From Bacillota bacterium (lineage in GTDB: Bacteria; Bacillota; Sulfobacillia; Sulfobacillales; Sulfobacillaceae): DNA of 64,000 bases. The notes beneath the pieces were generated by a model. That model saw only the letters and a program-made list of their open reading frames with translations, was not told the DNA's origin and did no database searches. The position numbers and the translations under genes are program-made. Location: contig JAPNUO010000006.1 in the NCBI GenBank assembly GCA_026627065.1, positions 103,289 through 167,288 of the forward strand, read 5' to 3'. Shown piece after piece: positions 54,146 to 63,285 of this stretch; positions within the stretch are counted from its first letter, which is position 1; every line of letters begins with the position of its first letter.

Positions 54146-54700
54146 ATGAGAAACCCCATCAATTTCACCGTCAGAATGGGAATAATGGCATTCGCCGTCA
54201 TTGGAAACATCACCATGCCCACCCTCGTCCAGGCCCGCAGCCATGCCGCAGAGTCTTATACCCCTTTACGACTCACCCTCAGCCGTATCGAGCTCAACGG
54301 GTTCAATGTCCCAAAATTTTCAGAAACCATTGCCAATCCCACAATCGTCCACACGCTGTACGGTCAAGCCCGATCCTTATCCACTCAACCCGTTCCGCAG
54401 CGCGTTGGCATCTACGCCGGCTATCCTCCGGCCTGGGTACCGGCATCCGTGGGACTAGAAATCACCTTTTGGAAAGGATCCCAAAGAATCTTAACGCTCG
54501 TCCACACAGAATACGACAAAGTACGACTTCCGAATCACGAACTCACCCATCTTTTCCGTGTCACGCCGTCCTGGCTAAAGAATCCCTTTCACAACCCCTA
54601 CAGCCAGACGCTCGGCGTCACCAGTCCGGCCCAACACTTTTTAGCCCGTATTGACCAACTCTTGCCCATGCAACCGCGGAAATTTTTTGACGTCAATTAG
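54146..54700 (+). CDS. Secreted hypothetical protein
   Basis: 184 aa; N-terminal signal with possible cleavage near VQA or SHA. Mature part is beta-rich (RVGIYAGYPPAWVPASVGLEITFWKGSQRILTLVHTEYDKVRL). A TACAAT preceded by TGG (54098-54106) could be an extended -10. The last 37 codons and the following ~340 bases recur at 56.1 kb. Confidence 0.65.
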   Translation: MRNPINFTVRMGIMAFAVIGNITMPTLVQARSHAAESYTPLRLTLSRIELNGFNVPKFSETIANPTIVHTLYGQARSLSTQPVPQRVGIYAGYPPAWVPASVGLEITFWKGSQRILTLVHTEYDKVRLPNHELTHLFRVTPSWLKNPFHNPYSQTLGVTSPAQHFLARIDQLLPMQPRKFFDVN

Positions 54701-55047
54701 ACCCAAAAACACACAACCCGCGGCGCCAGAACGCCCAGTCGCTGCCGTCAGCAGCTCTCACCCCGCTCTCGACCCTGAGGCACCATGACGCCACAGGTTT
54801 GGCGATAGGAGGGAAGGTGTAAGGCCTCCTTTGGGCGCGTCCATAGACGGTCTATATCCAGGATGTGGATCACTGCGATGACACCGCGTGGTCAGTCCGA
54901 AAGGCAATACCTGAGAAAGCGGTCACTGGACGGCGATCGCCAGGGACCCGCGCCCTCTCTGCTGTCAGGCCGCGCGCACCCGGCGCTTGGGCACCGCGCC
55001 TATTGAAGCCGCCGCGCGGGCCCAGCAAGCGGCCTAGATGGCCGAAG
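54588..55047. repeat. Direct repeat, copy 1
   Basis: About 460 bases covering the 3' end of the secreted-protein gene and non-coding sequence, ~90% identical by eye to 56137-56576. Ends at GGCCGAAG, where the IS21 terminus TGTCAACACC begins. Confidence 0.92.
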
Positions 55048-55840
55048 TGTCAACACCAGCGTACTTTTGACCCCCTGGCACCAATTGGGATTTGACCCAC
55101 ATCCTCAGAGGGTTACCCTTTGGGAGAAGAGTCTCCCCGCGAATGTTGATGACGTAGCGATGATGAATTAGACGGTCCAGTACCGCCGTGGGAATAACGG
55201 TGTCGCCGAGCACCTCACCCCATTCCGCAAAGCCCTTGTTCGAGGTCACGATGATGCTCCCCCGTTCATAGCGGGCCGCAATGAGCGCAAACAACGCGGT
55301 CGCCGCCGTGCGGTCATAGGCCCAGAGCCCAAATTCATCGATGATGAGCAACTTGGGAGCCACAGAGATCCGCAAGCGTCGGTCGAGGCGATGTTCCGCT
55401 GGCGCCCGCCGGAGGTCTTCCAGCAGGTCCTGGGCCCGCACGAAATAGACGCCATAGCCCTGTTCGGTGGCCCGCAGGCCCAAGGCCACGGCGAGAGGGG
55501 TCTTCCCCACCCCGGGGGGACCGAGGAACAGAACGTTGGAGGCTTCCGCCACGAATGTCAGGGTCGCCAGTTCCCGCATCGGGCGTTCGTCGATGGACGG
55601 CTGGAAGCTAAAGTCAAACTGCTCCAAGGTCCGCACAAAGGGCCAATGTGCGAGCCGGGTGCGGGTGCGTAGATAGCGTTCCCGGCGGGCGGCGACCTCC
55701 ACGCCCAACAGGTTTGCCAAGAATTCGGCGTAGGTCGGTGGGTGATGGGCCGCCGCCTCTAGCTGGTTGTCCCAGGCGGCAGCAGCTTGCGCACACCGCA
55801 ACTGTTCGAGCTAGTGCCGGGCTTGTTCGACGGCCATCAT
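55034..55840 (-). pseudogene. istB: istB ATPase of IS21 with early amber codon
   Basis: The natural start is ATG 55840 (GGAGGTG upstream), but codon 10 is TAG (55811-55813); restart at a TTG a few codons later could still give ~255 aa. Walker A GPPGVGKTPLA, Walker B LLIIDEFG and TSNKGFAEW are IstB features. The frame runs through the IS end before its stop. Confidence 0.82.
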
Positions 55841-56136
55841 GCGGACGGCACCTCCAGCCAGGCGTCATACCAGCGGCCGCTGGGCCCCGTCCACGGTCGG
55901 GATCTGGACGGCGTGGGGGGGTCGGCGCGGGGCGGGCATCGCCGGTTTCTAAGCCCTCCCATTGCCGCGGATGGGTGAACCGTTGGCCCGGGCGCAGGGC
56001 GCGAGGGTACACGGCGAGGCGTTGGGCCCCCGCCCAGATCTCTACCCGGTCGTCATGCGCCCACATGTCGACGGGCTGCCCCGGCTTCCAGGGCCAGGGC
56101 AGGCCATACCACGCCCGTTCCCACTGCACATAGCCA
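55048..56136 (-). mobile_element. Truncated IS21-family element
   Basis: Left end TGTCAACACC is IS21-like (TG start). It carries a nearly complete istB and only the C-terminal end of istA; the istA side is cut where repeat copy 2 begins, so the second IS end is missing. Confidence 0.85.
55842..56136 (-). pseudogene. istA transposase C-terminal remnant
   Basis: YVQWERAWYGLPWPWKPGQPV, DRVEIWAGAQRLAVYPRAL and RFTHPRQWEGL correspond to the C-terminal beta-barrel of IstA. The HTH and DDE core are absent. Confidence 0.8.
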
Positions 56137-56576
56137 TTCACAACCCCTACAGCCAAACGCTCGGCGTCACCAGTCCGGCCCAACACTTTGACCAACTCTT
56201 GCCCATGCAACCGCGGCAATTTTTTGACGTCAACTAGACCCAAAAGGACGCAACCCCGCACGCCCAGTCGCTGCCGTCAGCAGTTCTCACTTCGCTCTCG
56301 ACCCTGAAGCACCATGATGCCACAGGTTTGGCGATAGGAGGGAAGGTGTAAGGCCTCCTTTGGGCGCGTCCATAGACGGTCTATATCCAGGACGTGGATC
56401 ATTGAGATGACACCGCGTGGTCAGTCCGAAAGGCAATACCTGAGAAAGCGGTCGCCGGACGGCGATCGCGAGGGCCCTGCGCCCTCTCTGCTGTCAGGCC
56501 GCGCGCACCCGGCGCCTGCGCACCACGCGTATTGAAGCAACCGAGCGGGCCCAGCAAGCGGCCGAGATGGCCGAAG
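56137..56576. repeat. Direct repeat, copy 2
   Basis: Matches 54588-55047. It contains the last ~30 codons of the secreted-protein gene with a 12-base in-frame deletion (HFDQ instead of HFLARIDQ), and continues past the point where IS21 interrupts copy 1. Confidence 0.92.
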
Positions 56577-56925
56577 GGAAGAAGATTGCGGATAAGCGCA
56601 CCTAGGAGGATCAGCTGTGGGCGCGATTAGATTAGTCCCGCGGCTCGGGCAACTGCCGGCCCTCTATGCGCGTATGCCCGCGAATTAGCCGGCGAGGTCC
56701 CGCAGAGCCCCTTTGCGCATGTCTAGCGGCCCGGATCGGTGGTGCAACGGACGTATATCCTCCAAGCGGCGCACATGCGGACGGATTTCGTTCAAGGTTT
56801 AGACGCAATCGCCTAAGCATTTTGTGTGCCGACAGCTTGCACCCGGTCTTTGGTTTAGCCGGTCTTTGTCCTACATTCCTTGTATCATGTCTGTGTTTGT
56901 GCTACACCTAGGTGAGGTGACGATC
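56577..56925. other. Region between repeat copy 2 and hicA
   Basis: A short frame crossing the repeat end reads IEATERAQQAAEMAEGKK before a stop, like the tail of a lost gene. No intact gene. The hicA promoter should be here. Confidence 0.4.
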
Positions 56926-57129
56926 GTGACAGGGCTGCAGGTCGTTCGGAAATTGCAAAAGCTAGGATTTGTGGTCGATCATGTGACGGGTAGCCACTAT
57001 ATCCTGATCGGCCCCGAACGGCAACGAACGGTCGTCCCGGTTCACGGGGCCCGCAATTTGCGGCGCGGCACACTGCATGCGATTTGCAAACAGGCAGGCG
57101 TCACCGAAGAGGAGCTCCGGCGCTTGTAG
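56926..57129 (+). CDS. hicA: HicA toxin (mRNA interferase)
   Basis: 67 aa from GTG 56926, with AGGTGAGGTGA upstream. VVRKLQKLGF, GSHY with catalytic His24 and the C-terminal TLHAICKQAGVTEEEL are HicA hallmarks. dsRBD-like fold that cleaves mRNA. hicB follows after 43 bases. Confidence 0.9.
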   Translation: MTGLQVVRKLQKLGFVVDHVTGSHYILIGPERQRTVVPVHGARNLRRGTLHAICKQAGVTEEELRRL

Positions 57130-57172
57130 CCGGGGATGAAGCCAACCCAGACAGGAACGGAAGGAGGGGGCC

Positions 57173-57400
57173 ATGCAACGTTTTGCGGTCATCCTTGAAC
57201 CAGCCGAGGAGGGCGGTTTTATTGCCCGCGTGCCGGCATTGCCCGGCTGCGTGACAGAAGGCGACACACGCGAAGAGGCGCTGGCGATGGCACGCGACGC
57301 CATTCGCGGCTATTTGGCGAGTCTGAAAAAGCATGGCGAATGGCCACCCGTGTTGCCTGATCCGGTCACCTTTATCGACGTGGACGAGGCCACGATTTAG
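57173..57400 (+). CDS. hicB: HicB antitoxin, short form
   Basis: 75 aa, AAGGAGGGGGCC upstream. FAVILEPAEEGGFIARVPALPGCVTEGDTREEALAMARDAI is the HicB partial RNase H-like domain. It ends soon after (FIDVDEATI) and so lacks the C-terminal RHH or HTH domain of longer HicB proteins. Confidence 0.9.
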   Translation: MQRFAVILEPAEEGGFIARVPALPGCVTEGDTREEALAMARDAIRGYLASLKKHGEWPPVLPDPVTFIDVDEATI

Positions 57401-57437
57401 TCACACGGCGGCTTATTGCCAGAAGGAAGGCGGTGTC

Positions 57438-57680
57438 ATGGCGCCGCTCACGCGCATTGAAGTCCGGATTTCCGATGACATGCGCCAACGCATCCGCGAA
57501 CTCGCGCAGCGTTGGCCGGGGCATCCGATCGAATCTTATGTGGTGCGGTATTTGCTGGAACAGGGGCTCCACACCGTCGAACAGCATCTCCAGGGCATGC
57601 CCGGTCCGGCACCTTTGCCGCTACGGATGGACGATGATGCGGAAACTCGCGGTGATGAATCAAAAACGTGGCGTGGGTAA
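57438..57680 (+). CDS. Ribbon-helix-helix protein
   Basis: 80 aa, ATG 57438 after AAGGAAGGCGG. RIEVRISDDMRQRIRELAQRWPGHPIESYVVRYLLEQGL is RHH-like. It lies 37 bases after hicB in the same direction and may provide the DNA-binding function HicB lacks, or belong to the parA fragment that overlaps its end. Confidence 0.7.
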   Translation: MAPLTRIEVRISDDMRQRIRELAQRWPGHPIESYVVRYLLEQGLHTVEQHLQGMPGPAPLPLRMDDDAETRGDESKTWRG

Positions 57681-57810
57681 AGCCACGATCGTCACGAATC
57701 TGGCTATGACGCTGGCCTTCACGGGATTTCGCGCCTTAGTGGTTGACGTGGACTATCAGGCTAACAATACTTCGTTCCGCGGTCCGAACGATACCATGTA
57801 CGGACCGTGA
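57634..57810 (+). pseudogene. ParA-type ATPase, N-terminal stub
   Basis: From ATG 57634 the frame reads LAVMNQKRGVGKATIVTNLA, the deviant Walker A of ParA (usual KGGVGKTT, here KRGVGKAT), then RALVVDVDYQAN, and stops after 58 codons. Overlaps the RHH gene. The rest of parA is gone. Confidence 0.75.
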
Positions 57811-58881
57811 CCACCGCTTCCGCCTCCGTCTGGCGCACGGATACTCCATCCCCTCCGCATGCAAGGCAACATGCCCCTTCTCTTGCTGGACCACCGCAGC
57901 AGCCCTGGGATCCGCTGGGGCCAGCGCAGCCAACGCCGCCACGGCGGCGCTACCGGCCGGAAATAGCCCGTGCGCCGCAATCCAAACATGTTCGGCCGCA
58001 GGGTCAAAGTCCACCATCTCTACCACTTGCTTCCCCTGCCCGTCGAAATGCGCGCCGGCCTCGTCCCAGATCCCATGCGCCCCTCCCCGATCAGTGCAAT
58101 GAGACGACAAGCCCGGCTCTTCATGCCCTGAACCGACGTCAATTCCGCGCGTTCGTGGGACACTGAACGTGAGGCCAACCCGCCGATTTTAGGCCAAATA
58201 GACTGCGACTCGACGCTGACACACCCCGACCTGCCCCTCGTGCCAGGCCCCGTCGGTGTCCCCATCGCTCCAGCCAGCGCCACCAGCAAGCCGGCGGGCC
58301 CGGTGAGCACCCGGAAGCAGAGTTCCAACCCTCTAAAGAGCTTTGACGCGATTAGCCTATGCGTGTTCGAGTACGGCCCGCTCGATGGAAGAGAACCCGA
58401 CGCGCTGTTGGCGCCCTCAATTCCGGTCCGCCTCCGGATTCTGGGGAGCACGACCGACTGGAGCACACCCCGCTTTTACGAAACACAGCGGTCGACCCAT
58501 GGACTCCCGCGCATTGCAGGGAAAAAAGCGCGCTCACACGCACGCATCTTTGGGACAGTCATTGAGCCGTCCCGGCACTGGCCGGTGATAGGCATCAACG
58601 CAGAGAAAACAGGAGAGCTTGCAGGCGCTCTGGAAGCAACATCTCCCCACGCACCGCGTCTCAGGTCATCTGTCACAGTGTCCATTTGAACTGTTCGCGC
58701 TTTACAGCAAAAATGGCCATAACCTCGCAGCAAAGGAAAGCCTTCATTTTCCACGAAGCGCCCACGCCCCAGCGAGGTCATCCGTTGGCATCACGTAAGG
58801 GGGAAATCTACATCACGTCCAAGTAACCGTGCATTCCTTCTTCACGTTCTTGTTGGTAAGTCTCTCGAAAGGACGTGACCT
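57811..58881. other. Decayed region with unassigned minus-strand frames
   Basis: On the minus strand protein-like segments (GLELCFRVLTGPAGLLVALAG near 58.3 kb; GKQVVEMVDFDPAAEHVWIAAHG near 58.0 kb) lie in adjoining frames, as if one gene had been frameshifted. I do not recognise it. No intact gene. Confidence 0.35.
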
Positions 58882-60018
58882 ATGCGCCGACGCTTTCTTG
58901 CGGGACTTGGTTTCCTTGTCGGTTTCGGTTTCCTCACGACGGCCTGCGGATCCGCTCCGGTAGTTGCCACGCCGCCCCCGGTGTCGTTGATATCGCGAAT
59001 TCCCGGCCGTCCCACCAGTGTCTTCGAGGTCGGTCGCCATCCCTGGGTTGCGGTATTAACAGCCCGCGGACTCGTTGTGCAACAAATCGGATCCCACCAA
59101 CGTGCGCAAGTGTTGACGCCGCGTTCCTCATTTGCCTGCGTCGGCTCGGGCCGCTTTCAGGAACTGGGTTCCGATCTCGTTGTGACCGGATGCCGATCCG
59201 TGTGGCTCCTCGAGCACCACCGATGGCGCAAGAGTTCCTTGCCTGGCTTGATGAGTAGTCTGGCCGGAACCACGTACCAATGGTGGGCGCTCGCTTATGG
59301 AGCCGCCGCGGGGGATCTCCAACAGGTCACCCTCTGGCGCAGCCAGAACGATGGTGCAACGTGGCAGCGCGTTGCACGAAGCGCCTTGCGACCTTCGGCC
59401 TTGCCCGAAGCCGAAATCAAAACAGGCCTCGGCCTCGCTTCCTCCGGCGATTTATGGCTGACCGGCATTCTGTTCGGTGAAGGCCACATCCAGATTTTCC
59501 ATGGCACCGAGAACGGCACACGGTGGCAACCGCTGCAACTCTCGGTGCCTCATGCCTGGTCGGAGGCCGAATTGGAACCATACCCTCCTATCTCCCTTGG
59601 CCGGCTCACGTATTTGCCTGTCCTGGTCGAAGGCCCGCAGCAGGCGTTGGCTCTTTACCGCAAGTCGGACACGTCTCCTTCTTGGACGCTATACGGCGCC
59701 TTGATGTCCCCTATCGAGTCGGCGCCCTGGTCCCTCGCACTCGCCAGTGCCCGTACGCTCTGGGTCGCCGTGGGCCGTACCTTGTGGGTGAGTCGCGATC
59801 GCGGGAGGAAATGGACCAGAGTGTGGCGGCTTCCTCTAGGCTGGCAATGGATCGCCGTGACGTTTTCAACCCCACGGAACGGAACGGTTTTAGCCGTTCG
59901 TTGGGAAGCTCATGCCAACGCCGCGTTTGGTCCAGCTAGAGCTTATGCCCTCTGGACGACGGCCGACGCAGGCGCCACGTGGCAGACGGTCACCTCGGCT
60001 ATGTTAAGTAGGCCATAA
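58882..60018 (+). CDS. Lipoprotein with Asp-box (BNR) beta-propeller repeats
   Basis: 378 aa, AAAGGACGTGA upstream of ATG 58882. Signal peptide with lipobox TTAC, then repeats carrying S/T-x-D-x-G-x-x-W: SQNDGATWQ, SRDRGRKWT and TADAGATWQ. These mark sialidase-like or photosystem-assembly-like propellers; no catalytic residues can be claimed. Extracellular, membrane-anchored. Confidence 0.82.
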   Translation: MRRRFLAGLGFLVGFGFLTTACGSAPVVATPPPVSLISRIPGRPTSVFEVGRHPWVAVLTARGLVVQQIGSHQRAQVLTPRSSFACVGSGRFQELGSDLVVTGCRSVWLLEHHRWRKSSLPGLMSSLAGTTYQWWALAYGAAAGDLQQVTLWRSQNDGATWQRVARSALRPSALPEAEIKTGLGLASSGDLWLTGILFGEGHIQIFHGTENGTRWQPLQLSVPHAWSEAELEPYPPISLGRLTYLPVLVEGPQQALALYRKSDTSPSWTLYGALMSPIESAPWSLALASARTLWVAVGRTLWVSRDRGRKWTRVWRLPLGWQWIAVTFSTPRNGTVLAVRWEAHANAAFGPARAYALWTTADAGATWQTVTSAMLSRP

Positions 60019-60032
60019 CAAGATGTTTCCCC

Positions 60033-60422
60033 TCAATCAGCAAACAATCTCGACGTTGCCCTCCGGCAGCCGCTGGACGGCCTGGCTGACTGAATCGATA
60101 AAACGTCGACCAATACTTGATTTGACGAGAAACCCGCATCATGACGCGGGTTATGCCCCGCGGTTTCTCTTCTTTCAACCTGTCCGTACAGGGTCTTCAG
60201 GGTTTTCCATCTGTCCTCACCGATTCCCCCATAGGTCAGCAGAATCCGCTGCCTATCTGGATGTGATCCTGTCAGACACCGTATTCGGTGAATACGTCGC
60301 ACGAGATCCATCGAAGACCGCACCGCGCCCGGTAACTCTACCGCAAGCACTTGCTCGTTAGCGACAACACCGTTCGGATGCTGACACAGATACGACAATA
60401 TCGCCCGTGTCTGAGCTGGCAC
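60033..60422 (-). pseudogene. Winged-helix (OmpR-type) regulator fragment
   Basis: The first ~70 codons (TRAILSYLCQHPNGVVANEQVL, MDLVRRIHRIRCLTG, ILLTYGGIGEDRW) match an OmpR/PhoB-type DNA-binding domain. No receiver domain upstream and an unrelated tail; probably a remnant. Confidence 0.55.
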
Positions 60423-60859
60423 CCGTGTACGTCACGCTCTACCTCCTATTCTGCGGCCTGGCAAGGCGCGGCGCCAACGAAATTTCTTACTACCTCAAGG
60501 AAACGAGGAGTTTCGCTCCCCCCGGCGATCTGCGATCTCGTGCTCATCGAGCAACTGGTCCGGTGGCGCTCACGGTGGAGCGGAAGGCTCTGGCCATCCC
60601 TACCGACTACCAGACGCGCGCTTTCCGTGACCGTGGTACACCGTCTATTGTCAATCCGCGAGGCATTGAACCACGCGGTCGAACGCGGCATCGACCATAG
60701 TGACATTCGCCAAGAGGCCATGCCACTGTGCCATGGGACTTGACTCCTAAAGAAGGCGGCCGCTCGCTCGCAGCGGTCATCGAGAATTTCCCGGAGGTCC
60801 CGAGCTTGCTCGGCGTTCAGCGGATTGCCGTGTCCCCCAAAATCAACAGTGTCACCCAC

Positions 60860-61060
60860 GCTAAGGTTTTCCCCATCTGCGGATACGTGCGTTCCACCAG
60901 GCAACTCCCACGGAGGTAGCGCAAGCGGGGTTCTGCCGACAGGCCGCCTGTCCCAGCGCACAAGCCAGAAACGTCTTGCCGCAGCCCGTAGGACCAGCGA
61001 TGACCACTGTTTGGTACGCCGTAATCCACAGGTCTGGTAGCCATTGGTGAAACTGGGTGC
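60860..61060 (-). pseudogene. Second IstB remnant
   Basis: Minus strand: AYQTVVIAGPTGCGKTFLACALGQAACRQ (written in two frames) contains an IstB Walker A; the continuation RYLRGSCL appears only after a frameshift. Differs from the IstB at 55 kb. Confidence 0.65.
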
Positions 61061-61544
61061 GGACGATGGGGCGACGGCTTCACCTTCGCGCACGGCTCGA
61101 CGCCCACAACGCGACAGTCTGGACGCTGTCTCTGTTGCCCGTTTCGCGACCACCGACCCCGGCTCGTCCTCCCGTTATTGCGCAGACAGGACTTGGTGAG
61201 TTTGTTCATGGGGCCTCTGTGGTTGGCATGGGTTCGGGTCGCCACTGCCACATCTAGACATACGATGAGGTTCAACCATTTGTGGCGAGCTTGGCGCCAC
61301 TGCTCGAAGAGGCAGCGGCGTCCGCTTGCGCGAGATTTCCCTCACATGCCGCGTTGGCGTATTTTTCGCGTTCTCAACAAAATCTTGGTTCCCGGAGGAA
61401 GGCCGTGATGATTAATCCCTCGGTTCGGGTATCGACGATGGACCTCGAAGACATCCCTGGCAGCCATCGAGCATGGCCGCAAGATCATCCTGACTTTAGG
61501 GGGAGCCCCTCGCGACGCAAGGCGTGGACTCAAGCGCAAATCGT

Positions 61545-61781
61545 CTACTCCGGCCCCCCTAGGGCCCAGTTGACAATCGCACGGCTGTACAACTCTTCAA
61601 TGGGCGCCAAATACCGCCGGACTTTAGCAGTCTCGCAATAGACAATATCGGCCATCCCCACCTGCTGCGGGCGGTCGGCGGTAAATTCTCGGGTGAGCCG
61701 ATAGGACGCATCAGCGGGAATTGGCGTCGCTGCCTTCGCAGACGGGCCCGTGGTGATGTCCCACGACTCCCCTCGGCGCAT
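61545..61781 (-). pseudogene. IS3-family OrfB remnant
   Basis: REFTADRPQQVGMADIVYC and IEELYSRAIVNWALG correspond to the integrase-core start of IS3 OrfB (usual W-x-T-D-I-T-Y, then D-L-x-S-R-x-I-V-G-W). Only this part of the gene survives. Confidence 0.7.
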
Positions 61782-62016
61782 GCTGCATTGATGCCCGCCC
61801 CTAAAACGCTATGCAATACCCACAACTCCCATGGGCGTTTCGTATGCTCTGAAAAATTTTTCTGGGTTGCGAGGACCTCCTCAAAGGATTCAGCATGAGG
61901 CCTGTCGAACCTCCCAAATAGGGTGCCGGAACCCGCCGCCATCCCGGAGCGGTGGCGGCGTCGCGCCCGCGTAAACCCTCCCAGGCGCCGGGCAGGGGAG
62001 GAGTCGGGAGCAGGTC

Positions 62017-62430
62017 ATGGACACGTTCTGGGCCGTCACGGAAGTGGGGGGCGCTGACTTCGGCGATGCCCGCTTGGCCCAGCGCTTGGTTCACCTCGTC
62101 GATGGCCTGAGTGAACACCCCCGCCGCCTCGATTCCCCAGGCCTGTGGGACATGGGCCCAGACCCAGGCCGCGTACCGATTCGTCGATCATCCCCGCGCG
62201 ACCCCGGCCGCGATCCTGGCGCCCCATCGCGCCGAGAAGGTACAACGAACGGCGAAGTATCCCGTCATTCTGGCGGTTCAGGATACGACGGTCTTCCAGT
62301 GCACGCGGCATCGCCACACGCCAGGGGTGGGCCCGATGGGCCACGCGGGACTGTCGGGCCTTTTCCTGCATTCGTGTCTGGCCGTGAGCCCCGAGGGGGT
62401 CCCTTTAGGCCTCTTGGGCGGCACCACCTA
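62017..62430 (+). pseudogene. IS4/Tn5-type transposase N-terminal remnant
   Basis: MDTFWAVTEVGGADFGDARLAQRLVHLVD opens in one frame, then a frameshift near 62110-62130 leads to ASIPQACGTWAQTQAAYRFVDHP, LAVQDTTVFQCT and GVPLGLLGG. These are conserved N-terminal and first-Asp regions of Tn5-like transposases; the rest is missing. Confidence 0.78.
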
Positions 62431-62480
62431 ACCATCGAACAGACACCCCCGCAGAGCATTCGGCCCCCATCACGCTCACG

Positions 62481-62630
62481 GTGTCCCGCATCGGCGCCGT
62501 CGGATTGGCCAGTATGATGGTACTGGGCTGGCTGGGCTTAGGCTTTAGCTTGGGGATCGTGGTGCACGGAAACCCACCGGCGCTTCGGCGGAAGAGGCGG
62601 TATGACTTGCCGGATGATTTGCTGTTCTAA
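62481..62630 (+). CDS. Possible 49-aa membrane peptide
   Basis: From GTG 62481 the frame encodes a hydrophobic segment (VGLASMMVLGWLGLGFSLGIVVHG) and a charged tail (RRKRRYDLPDDLLF), ending just before a terminator. No ribosome site; could be the 3' end of a lost gene. Confidence 0.35.
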   Translation: MSRIGAVGLASMMVLGWLGLGFSLGIVVHGNPPALRRKRRYDLPDDLLF

Positions 62631-62642
62631 GTTTCTCGGGAT

Positions 62643-62672
62643 CCCCGGCCGCCGTAAAGCGGCCGGGGTTTT
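62643..62672 (+). terminator. Intrinsic terminator
   Basis: CCCCGGCCGC (62643-62652), CGTAAA loop, GCGGCCGGGG (62659-62668), then TTTT. Confidence 0.9.
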
Positions 62673-62714
62673 GCTTCTCCTTGAACTTTCATGTTGGTAA
62701 GGAGGCATTCATTC

Positions 62715-63175
62715 GTGACCGTAGTTGTCCATCGTAAGAAGGCACCCTACGACGTCTACATTGGTCGTCACTCCAAGTGGGACAATCCATTTTCCCACAA
62801 GCCAGGGACACGAGCCCAGTTTGTCGTGGCGTCGCGCGAAGAGGCGATTGGGCCTACTGGGAGTGGATCCTACGCCAACCGGATCTCTTAGCCGCGTTGC
62901 CGGAGCTCAAAGGCAGGCGGCTTGGCTGCTGGTGTCATCCGTTGCCCTGCCACGGCGATGTGCTGGCGGAAGCGTGGCCGGCACTACCGAACGCGAACGA
63001 ACAGCGAAGATCAGTCATTATGCGCGAACACCTGATTCAGGCGTTGGCTTCCAAAATCGCATTTGTGAACAGCTTGCGAGGTCGACTGGAGGTTGCGCAG
63101 AGAATTCGGGTTGAGCTCGCGTCTGGCACCCGCGAAGAATCAGAAATAGGGAAACGTCTAACTAGTTCCTGCTGA
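62715..63175 (+). pseudogene. DUF4326 protein with internal frameshift
   Basis: GTG 62715 (AAGGAGG upstream) opens VVVHRKKAPYDVYIGRHSKWDNPFSH; at about 62850 the family sequence moves to another frame and continues YWEWILRQPDLLAALPELKGRRLGCWCHPLPCHGDVLAE. Both halves are needed for DUF4326 (Cys-His CWC-x-P-x-x-CHGD motif). A one-base mutation, sequencing error or recoding could explain it. Confidence 0.7.
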
Positions 63176-63285
63176 AAAAGTTAATATGGCGCGATCCTTG
63201 AAAACCGCATAAGAAAAGGGATTCCCCGTCCTTGTGTCGAATTTATCCAGTGACGAAACCATCGAAATTCGAAGGAGGGAATCCC

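Noticed and set aside
60446..61153. 235-codon minus-strand frame
   Set aside because: Not a gene in its own right; it overlaps the frameshifted IstB remnant and its remaining parts have no recognisable motif.
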